From: Streptomyces sp. NBC_00271
Lineage (GTDB): Bacteria; Actinomycetota; Actinomycetes; Streptomycetales; Streptomycetaceae
Assembly: GCF_036178845.1 (NCBI RefSeq)
Contig: NZ_CP108070.1
Span: 6,200,001 to 6,264,000 of the forward strand
DNA: 64,000 nt
Direction of reading: 5' to 3'
Position 1 is the first letter of the stretch. Every line of letters begins with the position of its first letter. Shown piece by piece: positions 57,055-64,000 of the stretch. Under the pieces are notes generated by a model. That model worked only from the letters and a program-made list of their open reading frames with translations, was not told the origin of the DNA and searched no databases. Position numbers and translations under genes: made by a program.

Positions 57055-57698
57055 CCCTCCCGGCGCCAGCCCGCGCGTGCCGCGTGCCGGAGCAGCGCCG
57101 GGGTGCCGAGGCGGGCCCACGGGAAGGCGGGCCCCGCCGTGCTCCGGGGGTCGGCGACCCGGACGATGTGGACGCTGACCCGTTCGTCGACGTCCACGTC
57201 CGCGAGGGTCTCGACGATCAACAGGCCGCCGGGGGTGAGGAGTTGGGCCATCCGGCGGAGCAGGGCGGCCGGGTCGCCGCCGATGCCGACATTGCCGTCG
57301 AGGAGGAGCGCGGTGTCCCACCGGCCCTCACCGGGGAGCGGCTCGAAGACGGAGCGCCGCAGGGCCTGTCCGCCGAGCCGGGCGGTGTGCGCGACGGCCG
57401 CCTCGCTGACGTCGATGCCGAGCGCGGGCCGCCCCCGGGCGGCGAGTTCGGCGACGAGCCGCCCCGGCCCGCAGCCCACGTCGAGCACGGTCCCCTCGCA
57501 GCGCCCCAGCACGGTCAGGTCCACCGCGTCGGCCCGTGCGCACCAGCGCTCAACCTCCAGGGGCAGCAGCCAGCCGTCGGTGCGCCGGAGGAAGAGCGGG
57601 CCCCGGCCGGTGACCAGGGCGTCCGAGTAGGGGTCGGCGGACCAGGGGCGCGGGCCGGGCACCCCCGGTGGTGTCGTCGTCCCGTGCACGGTGTTCAT
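56838..57698 (-). CDS. SAM-dependent methyltransferase
   Basis: 286 residues from ATG 57698. TVLDVGCGPGRLVAELAARGRPALGIDVSEAAVAHTA is the SAM motif I region, followed by TALLLDGNVGIGGDPAALLRRMAQLLTPGGLLIVETLADVD. The substrate is unknown. The last ~70 residues after RSFVALRNRD are DGRDGPDDLDDRDDRDD-type repeats and run antisense through the neighbouring membrane protein. They look like a lost-stop extension rather than part of the fold. Its ATG overlaps the glycosyltransferase gene's stop. Confidence 0.85.
   Translation of the reverse strand: MNTVHGTTTPPGVPGPRPWSADPYSDALVTGRGPLFLRRTDGWLLPLEVERWCARADAVDLTVLGRCEGTVLDVGCGPGRLVAELAARGRPALGIDVSEAAVAHTARLGGQALRRSVFEPLPGEGRWDTALLLDGNVGIGGDPAALLRRMAQLLTPGGLLIVETLADVDVDERVSVHIVRVADPRSTAGPAFPWARLGTPALLRHAARAGWRREGQWSAGGRSFVALRNRDGRDGPDDLDDRDDRDDRDDRNSRSTSSAADPANSTAVINSQRARKPSPESPVANR
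56947..57009. repeat. Seven tandem 9-bp units in a two-strand coding overlap
   Basis: CGGTCGTCC, CGGTCGTCC, CGGTCATCG, CGGTCATCG, AGGTCGTCC, GGGCCGTCG, CGTCCGTCG. Plus strand reads RSS, minus strand DDR. Confidence 0.85.
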
Positions 57699-58315
57699 CG
57701 TCCGGTGGCCGTCCGCAGACGTCCGAGCTCGGCGGCGAAGCGGCTGCCGGGCGGCGCGAGGGCGGCGACCGCCTCCGCGTCGGCGGCCGTGTCGACGTCC
57801 CGGAGGCGGGGCAGGTCGCGCACGCGCAGCCCGGCGGCGACGAGCCGCTCCCGCTGCACCGCGCCCGTCGTGGGCGTCGACATCGGCACGCCCCGCAGAA
57901 GCTCCGGATCGGGGGCGGCGAGCCCGAGGGCCCAGAAGCCGCCGTCCTCGGCCGGACCGAAGTACGCGTCGCAGCCGGCGAAGTCCACGGTGAGGAGCGC
58001 GGGCGTCACCTGCGGGGTGTCCATGCCGATGAGCAGCGCGGGCCCGGCGCAGCCCGCGAAGGCGGCGGCCAGCCGTTCGTCGAGGCCGCCCGCGCACTGC
58101 GGTACGACGTCGAAGCCGGCCGGCAGCCAGTCGCCGGCCGCTCCGTCGAGCACGAGCACCCGGCGCCGTGCCGGGGTCGCCGCCACCGTGCGCAGGGTGT
58201 CCACGAGGGACGCCTCGGCGAGCAGCGCCGCCTCCCGGGGCGTGAACGGCGGGGTGAGGCGGGTCTTGACCCGTCCGGGTCGCGGTTCCTTGGCGATGAC
58301 GAGAAGCGTCGTCAC
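57695..58315 (-). CDS. TIGR04282/DUF2064-type glycosyltransferase-like protein
   Basis: 206 residues. LLVIAKEPRPGRVKTRLTPPFTPREAALLAEASLVDTLRTV is the family hallmark, with LIGMDTPQVTPALL and YFGPAEDGGFWALGLAAPD (nucleotide-sugar-binding acidic motif). Members are GT-A-like and often linked to lipid or arsenosugar pathways. The GTG 58315 overlaps the GT2 stop by four bases. Confidence 0.87.
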   Translation of the reverse strand: MTTLLVIAKEPRPGRVKTRLTPPFTPREAALLAEASLVDTLRTVAATPARRRVLVLDGAAGDWLPAGFDVVPQCAGGLDERLAAAFAGCAGPALLIGMDTPQVTPALLTVDFAGCDAYFGPAEDGGFWALGLAAPDPELLRGVPMSTPTTGAVQRERLVAAGLRVRDLPRLRDVDTAADAEAVAALAPPGSRFAAELGRLRTATGR

Positions 58316-59172
58316 TGGCTGGTTCCTCCCTGGGAACGGGAATCCGTGGAGGCGCGGGAAGGGGAGGCGAGCGAAGGGGTGAGGGCGGCGTGGGCGTGGC
58401 GCGACGGCGCGGGCGGCTCGGCGAGGACGCGGCGCATGTCCCGTACCGCCTGCCAGGTGCCGCGCCAGGTGCCGGTGACCTTGGAGGCACCGGTGCGCGG
58501 CAGATACGGCACGTCGTGCTCGGTGACGCGCCAGCCGGCGTCGGCGGCGCGCACGACCATCTGGAGCGGGTAGCCGCTGCGGCGGTCGGTGAGGCCGAGG
58601 GCGAGCAGCGGTTCGCGGCGGGCGGCACGCAGGGGGCCGAGGTCGTGCAGGCGCAGTCCGGTGCGGCGGCGGAGCATCCGGGCGAGGGCGAGGTTGCCCG
58701 CCCGGGCGTGCGCGGGCCAGGCGCCCGGGCCCTGTGGGCGGCGCCGCCCGAGCACGAGGTCGGCCTCGCCGTCCTGCACCTCTTGGACGAAGGGCAGGAG
58801 CCGGGCCGGGTCCAGCGAGGCGTCGCAGTCGCAGAAGCACACGATGTCGGCGGTGGCGGCTCGCAGGCCGGCGTGGCAGGCGGCGCCGAACCCGCGGCGC
58901 GTCTCGCGCACGACGGTCGCGCCGAGGCCGCGGGCCAGTTCCGCCGAGCCGTCCGTGGAGCCGTTGTCCACGACCAGCGCGCGCCACCCGGCGGGGACGC
59001 GGGCGAGGACCCAGGGGAGGGCCTCGGCCTCGTTCAGACAGGGGAGGATCACGTCGACCGGACTGGGGAGGACCGCGTCGACCGGACAGGCGAGGCCCAC
59101 GTCGACGGGCGCCGGGTCCGTGTCCGGGGCCTTGTCCGGCTCGGGTTGGGGAGAGGTCGTCACGGCTTTCAC
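58312..59172 (-). CDS. Family 2 glycosyltransferase
   Basis: 286 residues. VDVILPCLNEAEALPWVLARVP, VVDNGSTDGSAELARGLGATVV, and DIVCFCDCDASLDPARLLPF (DxD-like metal site) define a GT2 enzyme; AARREPLLALGL and SGYPLQMVVRAADAGWRVTEHDVPY are acceptor regions. Near the N-terminus are three PVDV-type repeats. A low-complexity Pro/Ser tail ends it. It heads a coupled three-gene operon GT2-DUF2064-methyltransferase, suggesting synthesis of a modified polyprenyl or lipid-linked sugar. Confidence 0.87.
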   Translation of the reverse strand: MKAVTTSPQPEPDKAPDTDPAPVDVGLACPVDAVLPSPVDVILPCLNEAEALPWVLARVPAGWRALVVDNGSTDGSAELARGLGATVVRETRRGFGAACHAGLRAATADIVCFCDCDASLDPARLLPFVQEVQDGEADLVLGRRRPQGPGAWPAHARAGNLALARMLRRRTGLRLHDLGPLRAARREPLLALGLTDRRSGYPLQMVVRAADAGWRVTEHDVPYLPRTGASKVTGTWRGTWQAVRDMRRVLAEPPAPSRHAHAALTPSLASPSRASTDSRSQGGTSQ

Positions 59173-59275
59173 CCTACGAACGTGAAAGGGAGATATCGGA
59201 CTTCAGGTCCTTACGAAACACGGACGTCGCGGCGGGATCGCGGCAGGCGGGTGCGGCCGGTGGGACGCTGGATCC

Positions 59276-60046
59276 ATGCAGCAGCCGTACGAATCCGCAG
59301 GTACCGGACCTGCCCCGGGCGGGCCCGGGCAGAGCGCCCGCGTCCTCGTCGTCGACGACGACCCCACCGTCGCCGAGGTGGTCTCCGGCTACCTCGACCG
59401 CGCCGGGTACGTCGTGGACCGTGCCGCGGACGGACCCGCCGCGCTCGCCCGGGCCGCCGCGCACTGGCCCGACCTGGTGGTGCTGGACCTGATGCTGCCG
59501 GGGATGGACGGCCTGGAGGTGTGCCGCAGGATGCGCGGCCACGGGCCCGTGCCGGTCATCATGCTCACCGCGCGCGGAGACGAGGACGACCGGATCCTCG
59601 GTCTGGAGGTGGGCGCCGACGACTACGTCACCAAGCCCTTCAGCCCCCGTGAACTGGTCCTGAGGGTGGAGTCGGTACTGCGCCGCAGCCGCCCCGCCGC
59701 GGGCACGCGCCCCCTCCGGCTGGCCGGTCTCGCCGTCGACCCCGACGCCCGCCGCGCCACCAGGAACGGCGAGGATCTCGCCCTCACCATCCGCGAGTTC
59801 GACCTGCTCGCGTTCTTCCTCCGCAATCCCGGCCGGGCGTACAGCCGCGAGGACCTGATGCGCGAGGTGTGGGGCTGGGACTTCGGCGACCTGTCGACGG
59901 TCACGGTCCACGTGCGCCGGCTGCGGGGCAAGGTCGAGGAGGATCCGGGCAGACCGCGGCTGATCCAGACGGTCTGGGGGGTCGGCTACCGCTTCGAGGA
60001 GCCCACGCCCCGCGAGACCCCGACTCCCCGCGAAGAGGCGGTCTGA
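59276..60046 (+). CDS. OmpR-family response regulator
   Basis: 256 residues. The receiver domain has VLVVDDDPTVAEVV, phosphoacceptor Asp in LVVLDLMLPGMDG and the switch Lys in DYVTKPFSPRE; a winged-helix output domain follows (LTIREFDLLAFFLRNPGRAYSREDLMREVWGWDFGDLSTVTVHVRRLRGKVEEDP). ATG 59276. It pairs with the kinase beginning three bases after its stop. Confidence 0.93.
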   Translation: MQQPYESAGTGPAPGGPGQSARVLVVDDDPTVAEVVSGYLDRAGYVVDRAADGPAALARAAAHWPDLVVLDLMLPGMDGLEVCRRMRGHGPVPVIMLTARGDEDDRILGLEVGADDYVTKPFSPRELVLRVESVLRRSRPAAGTRPLRLAGLAVDPDARRATRNGEDLALTIREFDLLAFFLRNPGRAYSREDLMREVWGWDFGDLSTVTVHVRRLRGKVEEDPGRPRLIQTVWGVGYRFEEPTPRETPTPREEAV

Positions 60047-60048
60047 CC

Positions 60049-61233
60049 ATGCGCTCCATGCACTCCGTGACCTCCATGCGCTCCCTGCAGGTCACGCAGG
60101 CCATGCAGACCGTGCACTCCACGCACGACATGCTGCTCATCGCCCTGTACGCCTTCCTCGGCGCCGCCGCGGCCGGGCTGCTCGGCGCGGGGACGCTGTG
60201 GCTGATCCGGCGGCGGTCGCTGACCGTGTCCCTCGCCGTCGTCGCCGCCGTGGCGGTCACCGCGATGCTCGCGGGGACGCTGGCCGTCGCCTGGGCGATG
60301 TTCCTGTCCTCGCACGACCTGGGCGTGGTCACGACCGTGGTGGCCATGGCGGCGGTGGTGTCCCTGGCGACGGCGCTGTTGCTGGGCCGTTGGGTGGTGG
60401 CCCGCAGCAGGGCGCTCACCCTCGCCGCGCGCTCCTTCGGCGACGGCGGCGACTTCGCGGCCCCCGACGGCGCGGCGACCGCCGAACTCGCCGCGCTGAG
60501 CCGGGAGTTGCAGGCGACCAGCGCGAAGCTGGCCGAGTCCCGCGACCGTGAACGCGCGCTGGAGAGCTCCCGCCGTGAACTCGTCGCCTGGATCTCGCAC
60601 GACCTGCGCACCCCGCTCGCCGGACTGCGGGCAATGTCGGAGGCGCTGGAGGACGGGGTGGCCGTCGACCCGGACCGCTACCTCCGGCAGATCCGCACCG
60701 AGGTCGAACGCCTCAACGACATGGTCGGCGACCTCTTCGAACTCTCCCGCATACACGCCGGGACCCTCGCCCTGTCGCCCTCCCGCATCTCCCTCTACGA
60801 CCTCGTCGGCGACGCCCTCGCGGGCGCGGACCCGCTCGCCCGCGAGTACGGCGTACGCCTGGTCGGGGACCGTATCGAGCCGGTGCCGGTCGAGGTGGAC
60901 GGCAAGGAGATGAGCCGGGTGCTGGGCAATCTCCTGGTCAACGCGATCCGCCGGACCCCGGCCGACGGTACGGTCGCGATCGCCGCCGAGCGCTCGGACG
61001 CGGGGGTCGTCCTGTCCGTCACCGACGGCTGCGGCGGCATCCCGGAGGAGGACCTCCCGCGCGTCTTCGACACCGGCTGGCGCGGCACCCACGCCCGTAC
61101 GCCCCCCGCCGGGGCGGGCCTGGGCCTGGCCATCGTCCGGGGCATCGTCGAGGCGCACCAGGGCCAGGCCGCCGTCCACAACGTCCCCGGCGGCTGCCGC
61201 TTCGAGGTCACACTGCCCATGGCGGGGGCGTGA
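60049..61233 (+). CDS. Membrane sensor histidine kinase
   Basis: 394 residues. Two or three hydrophobic segments in the first ~120 residues (LIALYAFLGAAAAGLLGAGTLW, VSLAVVAAVAVTAMLAGTLAVAWAM, VVTTVVAMAAVVSLATALLLG), then a HAMP-like region. The phosphoacceptor His is in LVAWISHDLRTPLAGLRAM, the N-box in NLLVNAIRRTPADG, and the G-boxes in VTDGCGGIPEEDLPRVF and GAGLGLAIVRGIVEAHQG. It phosphorylates the adjacent OmpR-type regulator. A 22-bp tandem duplication follows at its 3' end. Confidence 0.92.
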   Translation: MRSMHSVTSMRSLQVTQAMQTVHSTHDMLLIALYAFLGAAAAGLLGAGTLWLIRRRSLTVSLAVVAAVAVTAMLAGTLAVAWAMFLSSHDLGVVTTVVAMAAVVSLATALLLGRWVVARSRALTLAARSFGDGGDFAAPDGAATAELAALSRELQATSAKLAESRDRERALESSRRELVAWISHDLRTPLAGLRAMSEALEDGVAVDPDRYLRQIRTEVERLNDMVGDLFELSRIHAGTLALSPSRISLYDLVGDALAGADPLAREYGVRLVGDRIEPVPVEVDGKEMSRVLGNLLVNAIRRTPADGTVAIAAERSDAGVVLSVTDGCGGIPEEDLPRVFDTGWRGTHARTPPAGAGLGLAIVRGIVEAHQGQAAVHNVPGGCRFEVTLPMAGA

Positions 61234-61292
61234 GGCGGCCGCCCATGGCGAGGGCGTGAGGCGCGGACCCCGGCCGCCACTCCCCTGCTCGC

Positions 61293-62288
61293 CTACTCCC
61301 CGCGCAGCCTCGCCGTCGCGAACTCCCGCATCCCCTCCGCGAAGCCGGTCTCGGGCTTCCAGCCCAGCTCGGCGCGCAGCCGTGCGGAGTCGGCCGTGAT
61401 GTGGCGTACGTCGCCGAGGCGGTACTCCCCGGTCACCACGGCCTCGGGCCCGCCGTGGGCGGTGGCCAGGGCCCGGGCCATCTCGCCGACCGTGTGCGGC
61501 TCGCCGCTCCCGGTGTTGTAGACGGTCAGGGCCCCGGAAGGCGAACCCGCCTCCAGGGCCGCCACATTGGCCGCGGCCACATCCCGTACGTGCACGAAGT
61601 CCCGTCGCTGCCCGCCGTCCTCGAAGACCCGCGGCGCCTCGCCCCGGGCCAGCGCGGACCGGAAGAACGAGGCGACGCCCGCGTACGGGGTGTCGCGCGG
61701 CATCCTGGGCCCGTACACGTTGTGGTAGCGCAGTGACACCGCCGAACCGTCCGTCGACCGGGCCCAGGCCGCCGCCAGATGCTCCTGGGCCAGCTTGGTC
61801 GTCGCGTACACGTTCCGGGGGTCGACCGGAGCGTCCTCGCGCACCAGGCCCGGTGTCAGTTCCTCGCCGCACCGCGGGCAGCGGGGCTCGAACCGCCCCG
61901 CGTCGAGATCGGCGACGGTCCGGGGCCCGGGGCGTACCGGCCCGTGCCACTCACACCCGTACGCGCCCTCGCCGTACACGACCATCGACCCGGCGAGCAC
62001 GAGGCGGCGCACCCCCGCGTCGGCCATCGCGGTGAGCAGCACCGCCGTGCCGAGGTCGTTGCGCGACACGTACTCGACCGCGTCGTCGAACCCCTTCCCC
62101 AGCCCCACCATCGCCGCCTGATGGCACACGGCGTCCACGCCCGCCAGCGCCGCGCCGACCGCCTCGGCGTCCCGTACGTCCAGGCCGTCGCGCAGGTCGA
62201 ACACGACGGCCTCGTGCCTCCGCGCGCTCAGCGCCTCGACGACATGGGACCCGATGAACCCGGCACCGCCGGTGACCAGTACTCGCAT
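61293..62288 (-). CDS. NAD-dependent sugar epimerase/dehydratase
   Basis: 331 residues from ATG 62288. MRVLVTGGAGFIGSHVVEAL is the NAD motif; LAGSMVVYGEGAYG, the catalytic NVYATTKLAQEHL (YxxxK) and SLRYHNVYGPRMPRDTPYAGVASFF fit GDP/UDP-sugar epimerases. An insertion FEPRCPRCGEELTPGLVRED has a CxxC pair and may bind zinc; this version is common in actinobacteria. It probably feeds nucleotide sugars to the adjacent glycosyltransferase cluster. It is divergent from the TnpB element. Confidence 0.9.
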   Translation of the reverse strand: MRVLVTGGAGFIGSHVVEALSARRHEAVVFDLRDGLDVRDAEAVGAALAGVDAVCHQAAMVGLGKGFDDAVEYVSRNDLGTAVLLTAMADAGVRRLVLAGSMVVYGEGAYGCEWHGPVRPGPRTVADLDAGRFEPRCPRCGEELTPGLVREDAPVDPRNVYATTKLAQEHLAAAWARSTDGSAVSLRYHNVYGPRMPRDTPYAGVASFFRSALARGEAPRVFEDGGQRRDFVHVRDVAAANVAALEAGSPSGALTVYNTGSGEPHTVGEMARALATAHGGPEAVVTGEYRLGDVRHITADSARLRAELGWKPETGFAEGMREFATARLRGE

Positions 62289-62710
62289 ACGCCGAACGCT
62301 AGGACCGCGACGGCGGCGCACGGCAGTACCGCGCCCGTCACGTCACGGGTCCGTAAGACCCGGCGGACCCGAGAGGACCCCGGCGGACCCGGGGTTCTGG
62401 GAACTTCCTGAGAAACAGGGCGGCGGTTCCGTCCCGTACGGGCGTGACCTGCGGCCGTCTCCCGTCGGCTTTCAGCGAATTCTTGCGAGGAACCCCTGGC
62501 CTTTACGTCCGGGAGGAATCGCATCCCCGTGGCTGCGGCGCGGAGCGCCGCAGTATCACTATCACTGTGTCTGTTCGGCCGCGGAGCGGCCGGATGCCTT
62601 CTCCGGCGGAGCCGGGGTGGTGTGAACGCATGGCTGGTCGGTTCGCTCAATGTGATGAACGGACCCGAACGTGCGGTGGCGTCTCGCACGGGTGCCTACG
62701 ATCGGTGATC
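62289..62710 (+). other. Leader of TnpB element, three GGA-loop hairpins
   Basis: No protein gene is supported upstream of the TnpB start. Repeated CCGGCGGACCCG units lie near 62358-62394. From 62533 there are three successive stems, each with GGA in the loop: CTGCGGCGC-GGA (62533-62553), CGGCCGC-GGA (62576-62592) and CCGGC-GGA (62603-62615). The left end of the insertion element is probably somewhere here; I cannot place it exactly. Confidence 0.65.
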
Positions 62711-63904
62711 GTGAAGCTGGTCGTGCAGGTCAAGCTGGAGCCGACACCGCAACAAGCGGCGGCACTTGAGGCGACTCTGCACGCCTGTAACGAGGCCGCC
62801 ACCTGGGTGAGTGAGATCGCTTTCGAGCGTGGGGAGTTCAAGAACTTCGCCTTGCGCAAGCATGCCTACGATGCGGTCAAATCTCGCTGGAATCTCGGTG
62901 CGCAGGCCGCGCAGCATTCGATCAAGAAAGTGTGTGACGCCTACACCACGCTGAAGGCGAACCTGAGGGCCGGGAACCTCGGCAGGCCCGGCTCGCGCCG
63001 TTACCGCAAAGCCGCCGAGAGGCCGATCGTCTTCCGTCCTCGGGGCGCGCAGCCCTATGACGACCGCATGCTGTCCTGGCAGATCCCGGACCGGACGGTG
63101 TCCATCTGGACCACCAGCGGCCGGGTCAAGAACGTGGCCTTCACCGCCTCACCCGAGCAGCTGGCCACGTTGGCCCTGTACCGCAAGGGTGAGTCGGACC
63201 TGCTGGAGCGAGACGGCATGTGGTTTTTGAACGCCACCTGCGAGGTCCCTGAAGCGCCGCTCAACACCGATCCGGTGGACTTCCTCGGGGTCGACCTGGG
63301 GATCGTGAACATCGCCACCACCTCGGACGGCGAGATCATGGCCGGACGCGAGCTGAACCGCATCCGGGTCCGGGAGCGCGGACTGAAGAACACCCCGTCC
63401 GCCAAGCGGCGCCTGAAGAAACGGCGGCGCAAGGAGGCGCGGCGGGCGCGGGACATCAACCACAAGATCGCGAAACATGTGGTGGCCGAGGCTGAACGCA
63501 CCGGTCGCGGAATCGCCCTGGAAGACCTGACAGGGATCCGCGAACGGGTACGGCTTCGCAAACCCCAACGGGCCACCCACTCCTCCTGGGCCTTCCACCA
63601 GCTGGGAGCGTTCATCGCATACAAGGCCCGCCGGGCAGGGGTGCCGGTGGTGCACGTCGATCCGGCGTACACCTCCCGCACCTGCGCCGAGTGCGGCCAC
63701 GTAGACAAAGCGAACCGGGTCTCCCAGGCCTGGTTCGCGTGCCGGAACTGCGGATTCGTTGATCACGCGGACCGGAACAGCTCCCGCAACATCCGTGACA
63801 GAGCACGAGAGTTGTGGCGACGCGGGGCCCAGTCAACGGCCCCTGCCTCACCCCGAACACCCTCGGAGTGGGGCTGGACGCAAACGCAGCTTCACACCCA
63901 GTGA
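62711..63904 (+). CDS. tnpB: TnpB RNA-guided nuclease
   Basis: 397 residues from GTG 62711 (GTG 62705 is possible). The N-terminal region is KLVVQVKLEPTPQQAAALEATLHACNEAATW. The RuvC-like triad appears intact: Asp195 in FLGVDLGIVNIA, Glu271 in GIALEDLTGIR, Asp354 in DHADRNSSRNI; the zinc ribbon CAEC...CRNC lies at 325-347. It is thought to cut DNA guided by RNA made from its own 3' end, supporting transposon retention. There is no tnpA here. The tail after ELWRRGAQSTAP is divergent. Confidence 0.93.
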   Translation: MKLVVQVKLEPTPQQAAALEATLHACNEAATWVSEIAFERGEFKNFALRKHAYDAVKSRWNLGAQAAQHSIKKVCDAYTTLKANLRAGNLGRPGSRRYRKAAERPIVFRPRGAQPYDDRMLSWQIPDRTVSIWTTSGRVKNVAFTASPEQLATLALYRKGESDLLERDGMWFLNATCEVPEAPLNTDPVDFLGVDLGIVNIATTSDGEIMAGRELNRIRVRERGLKNTPSAKRRLKKRRRKEARRARDINHKIAKHVVAEAERTGRGIALEDLTGIRERVRLRKPQRATHSSWAFHQLGAFIAYKARRAGVPVVHVDPAYTSRTCAECGHVDKANRVSQAWFACRNCGFVDHADRNSSRNIRDRARELWRRGAQSTAPASPRTPSEWGWTQTQLHTQ

Positions 63905-63947
63905 CGCCCGTTGTGCAAGCCCGTCGCTTTAGCGACGGGTAGTTGAC
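63800..63947 (+). ncRNA. Probable TnpB guide RNA scaffold (omegaRNA)
   Basis: TnpB guide RNAs usually overlap the 3' end of tnpB and end at the right end of the element, with the guide starting just past it. The hairpin at 63920-63939 is the likely terminal stem. The 5' boundary is not determinable here. Confidence 0.45.
63920..63939 (+). repeat. Perfect right-end hairpin of TnpB element
   Basis: CCCGTCGCT-TT-AGCGACGGG followed by TAGTTGAC, typical of IS605-family right ends. Confidence 0.85.
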
Positions 63948-63948
63948 C

Positions 63949-64000
63949 ATGCTCCTGGAACAGCACTCCGACCTGACCGTGGTCGGCGAGGCCACCCACG
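63949..64000 (+). pseudogene. 5'-truncated NarL/FixJ-type response regulator fragment
   Basis: The bases after the element's end read MLLEQHSDLTVVGEATH, matching the helix-1/strand-2 part of NarL-type receivers (LLxxHPDLxVVGEA). The usual start (LLADDHxLVRxG) is missing, and I do not find it upstream of the element. The gene continues beyond the window. Confidence 0.6.

Larger units (their letters stand above)
62520..63947 (+). mobile_element. TnpB-only IS605/IS1341-type element (left end uncertain)
   Basis: A complete tnpB gene and a right-end hairpin followed by TAGTTGAC are present; no tnpA lies nearby. The left boundary is a guess based on the hairpin-rich leader. The right end lies directly before a response-regulator coding fragment. 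Confidence 0.6.

Noticed and set aside
62533..62615. CsrA/RsmA binding array
   Set aside because: GGA in loops is a CsrA signature, but CsrA is not generally found in Streptomyces; left as an unexplained structured leader.

Overview
The window is high-GC actinobacterial chromosome, almost certainly Streptomyces. The GC-rich third positions, frequent GTG starts, many 4-nt ATGA/GTGA gene couplings, dispersed genus-type intergenic repeats, SigE-type sigma factors, two L,D-transpeptidase lipoproteins, a SpoIIE-type phosphatase and WXG100-like proteins all fit. No rRNA, tRNA, CRISPR array or replication origin was seen. The left edge cuts a FUSC-type membrane protein; the right edge cuts a response-regulator fragment beside an IS605/IS1341-type TnpB element.

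1-9000: ordinary metabolism and regulation (exonuclease/phosphatase-fold protein, alpha/beta hydrolase divergent from a MocR regulator, membrane proteins, Rossmann protein, PP2C phosphatase, and a 3' remnant of an Ig-like surface protein). 9045-13616: a compact EACC1 / caspase-TM-SBP-VWA / SBP lipoprotein operon that looks like an actinobacterial conflict or signalling system. 13594-16560: an M20 peptidase with a 3' frameshift, a 53-aa secreted peptide too small for routine calling, and a divergent XRE-TPR regulator, with palindromes in the shared intergenic region; this resembles a peptide-TPR communication module. 16784-25357: GNAT, alkylsulfatase-like hydrolase, then two sigma factor units tied to the cell envelope. 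One is a four-gene coupled operon of sigma, membrane partner, GT51 transglycosylase and a Tudor-like small protein. The other is a sigma factor with a membrane partner carrying a catalytically dead YkuD-like domain, divergent from a real L,D-transpeptidase.

25532-30000: lipoprotein, cold-shock protein with a long structured leader and its small partner, a secreted-type membrane protein, anti-sigma-like ATPase and cupin. 30133-36361: molybdate uptake (modCBA), a small Mo-cofactor oxidoreductase, a LysR regulator with NAD-formate dehydrogenase, and a MerR-HTH/TOBE regulator; a shared ATGCAAG motif links the regulator and the mod operon. 36379-46535: a defence-like stretch with a RES/Xre toxin-antitoxin pair in toxin-first order, a caspase-NTPase coupled to a WD40 protein, a divergent LCAT-like lipase, a Ser/Thr kinase and a UspA protein.

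46751-50709: a SigE-type sigma factor with a PASTA-like membrane partner, an 11-bp iteron block, and a divergent four-gene WXG100-type operon ending in a putative effector and a membrane protein. 50720-62288: HAD phosphatase, L,D-transpeptidase, and a membrane-oxidoreductase/methyltransferase/glycosyltransferase cluster with a two-component system and an epimerase. 62289-64000: a TnpB-only element with three GGA-loop hairpins in its leader and a perfect right-end hairpin, abutting a 5'-truncated response regulator.
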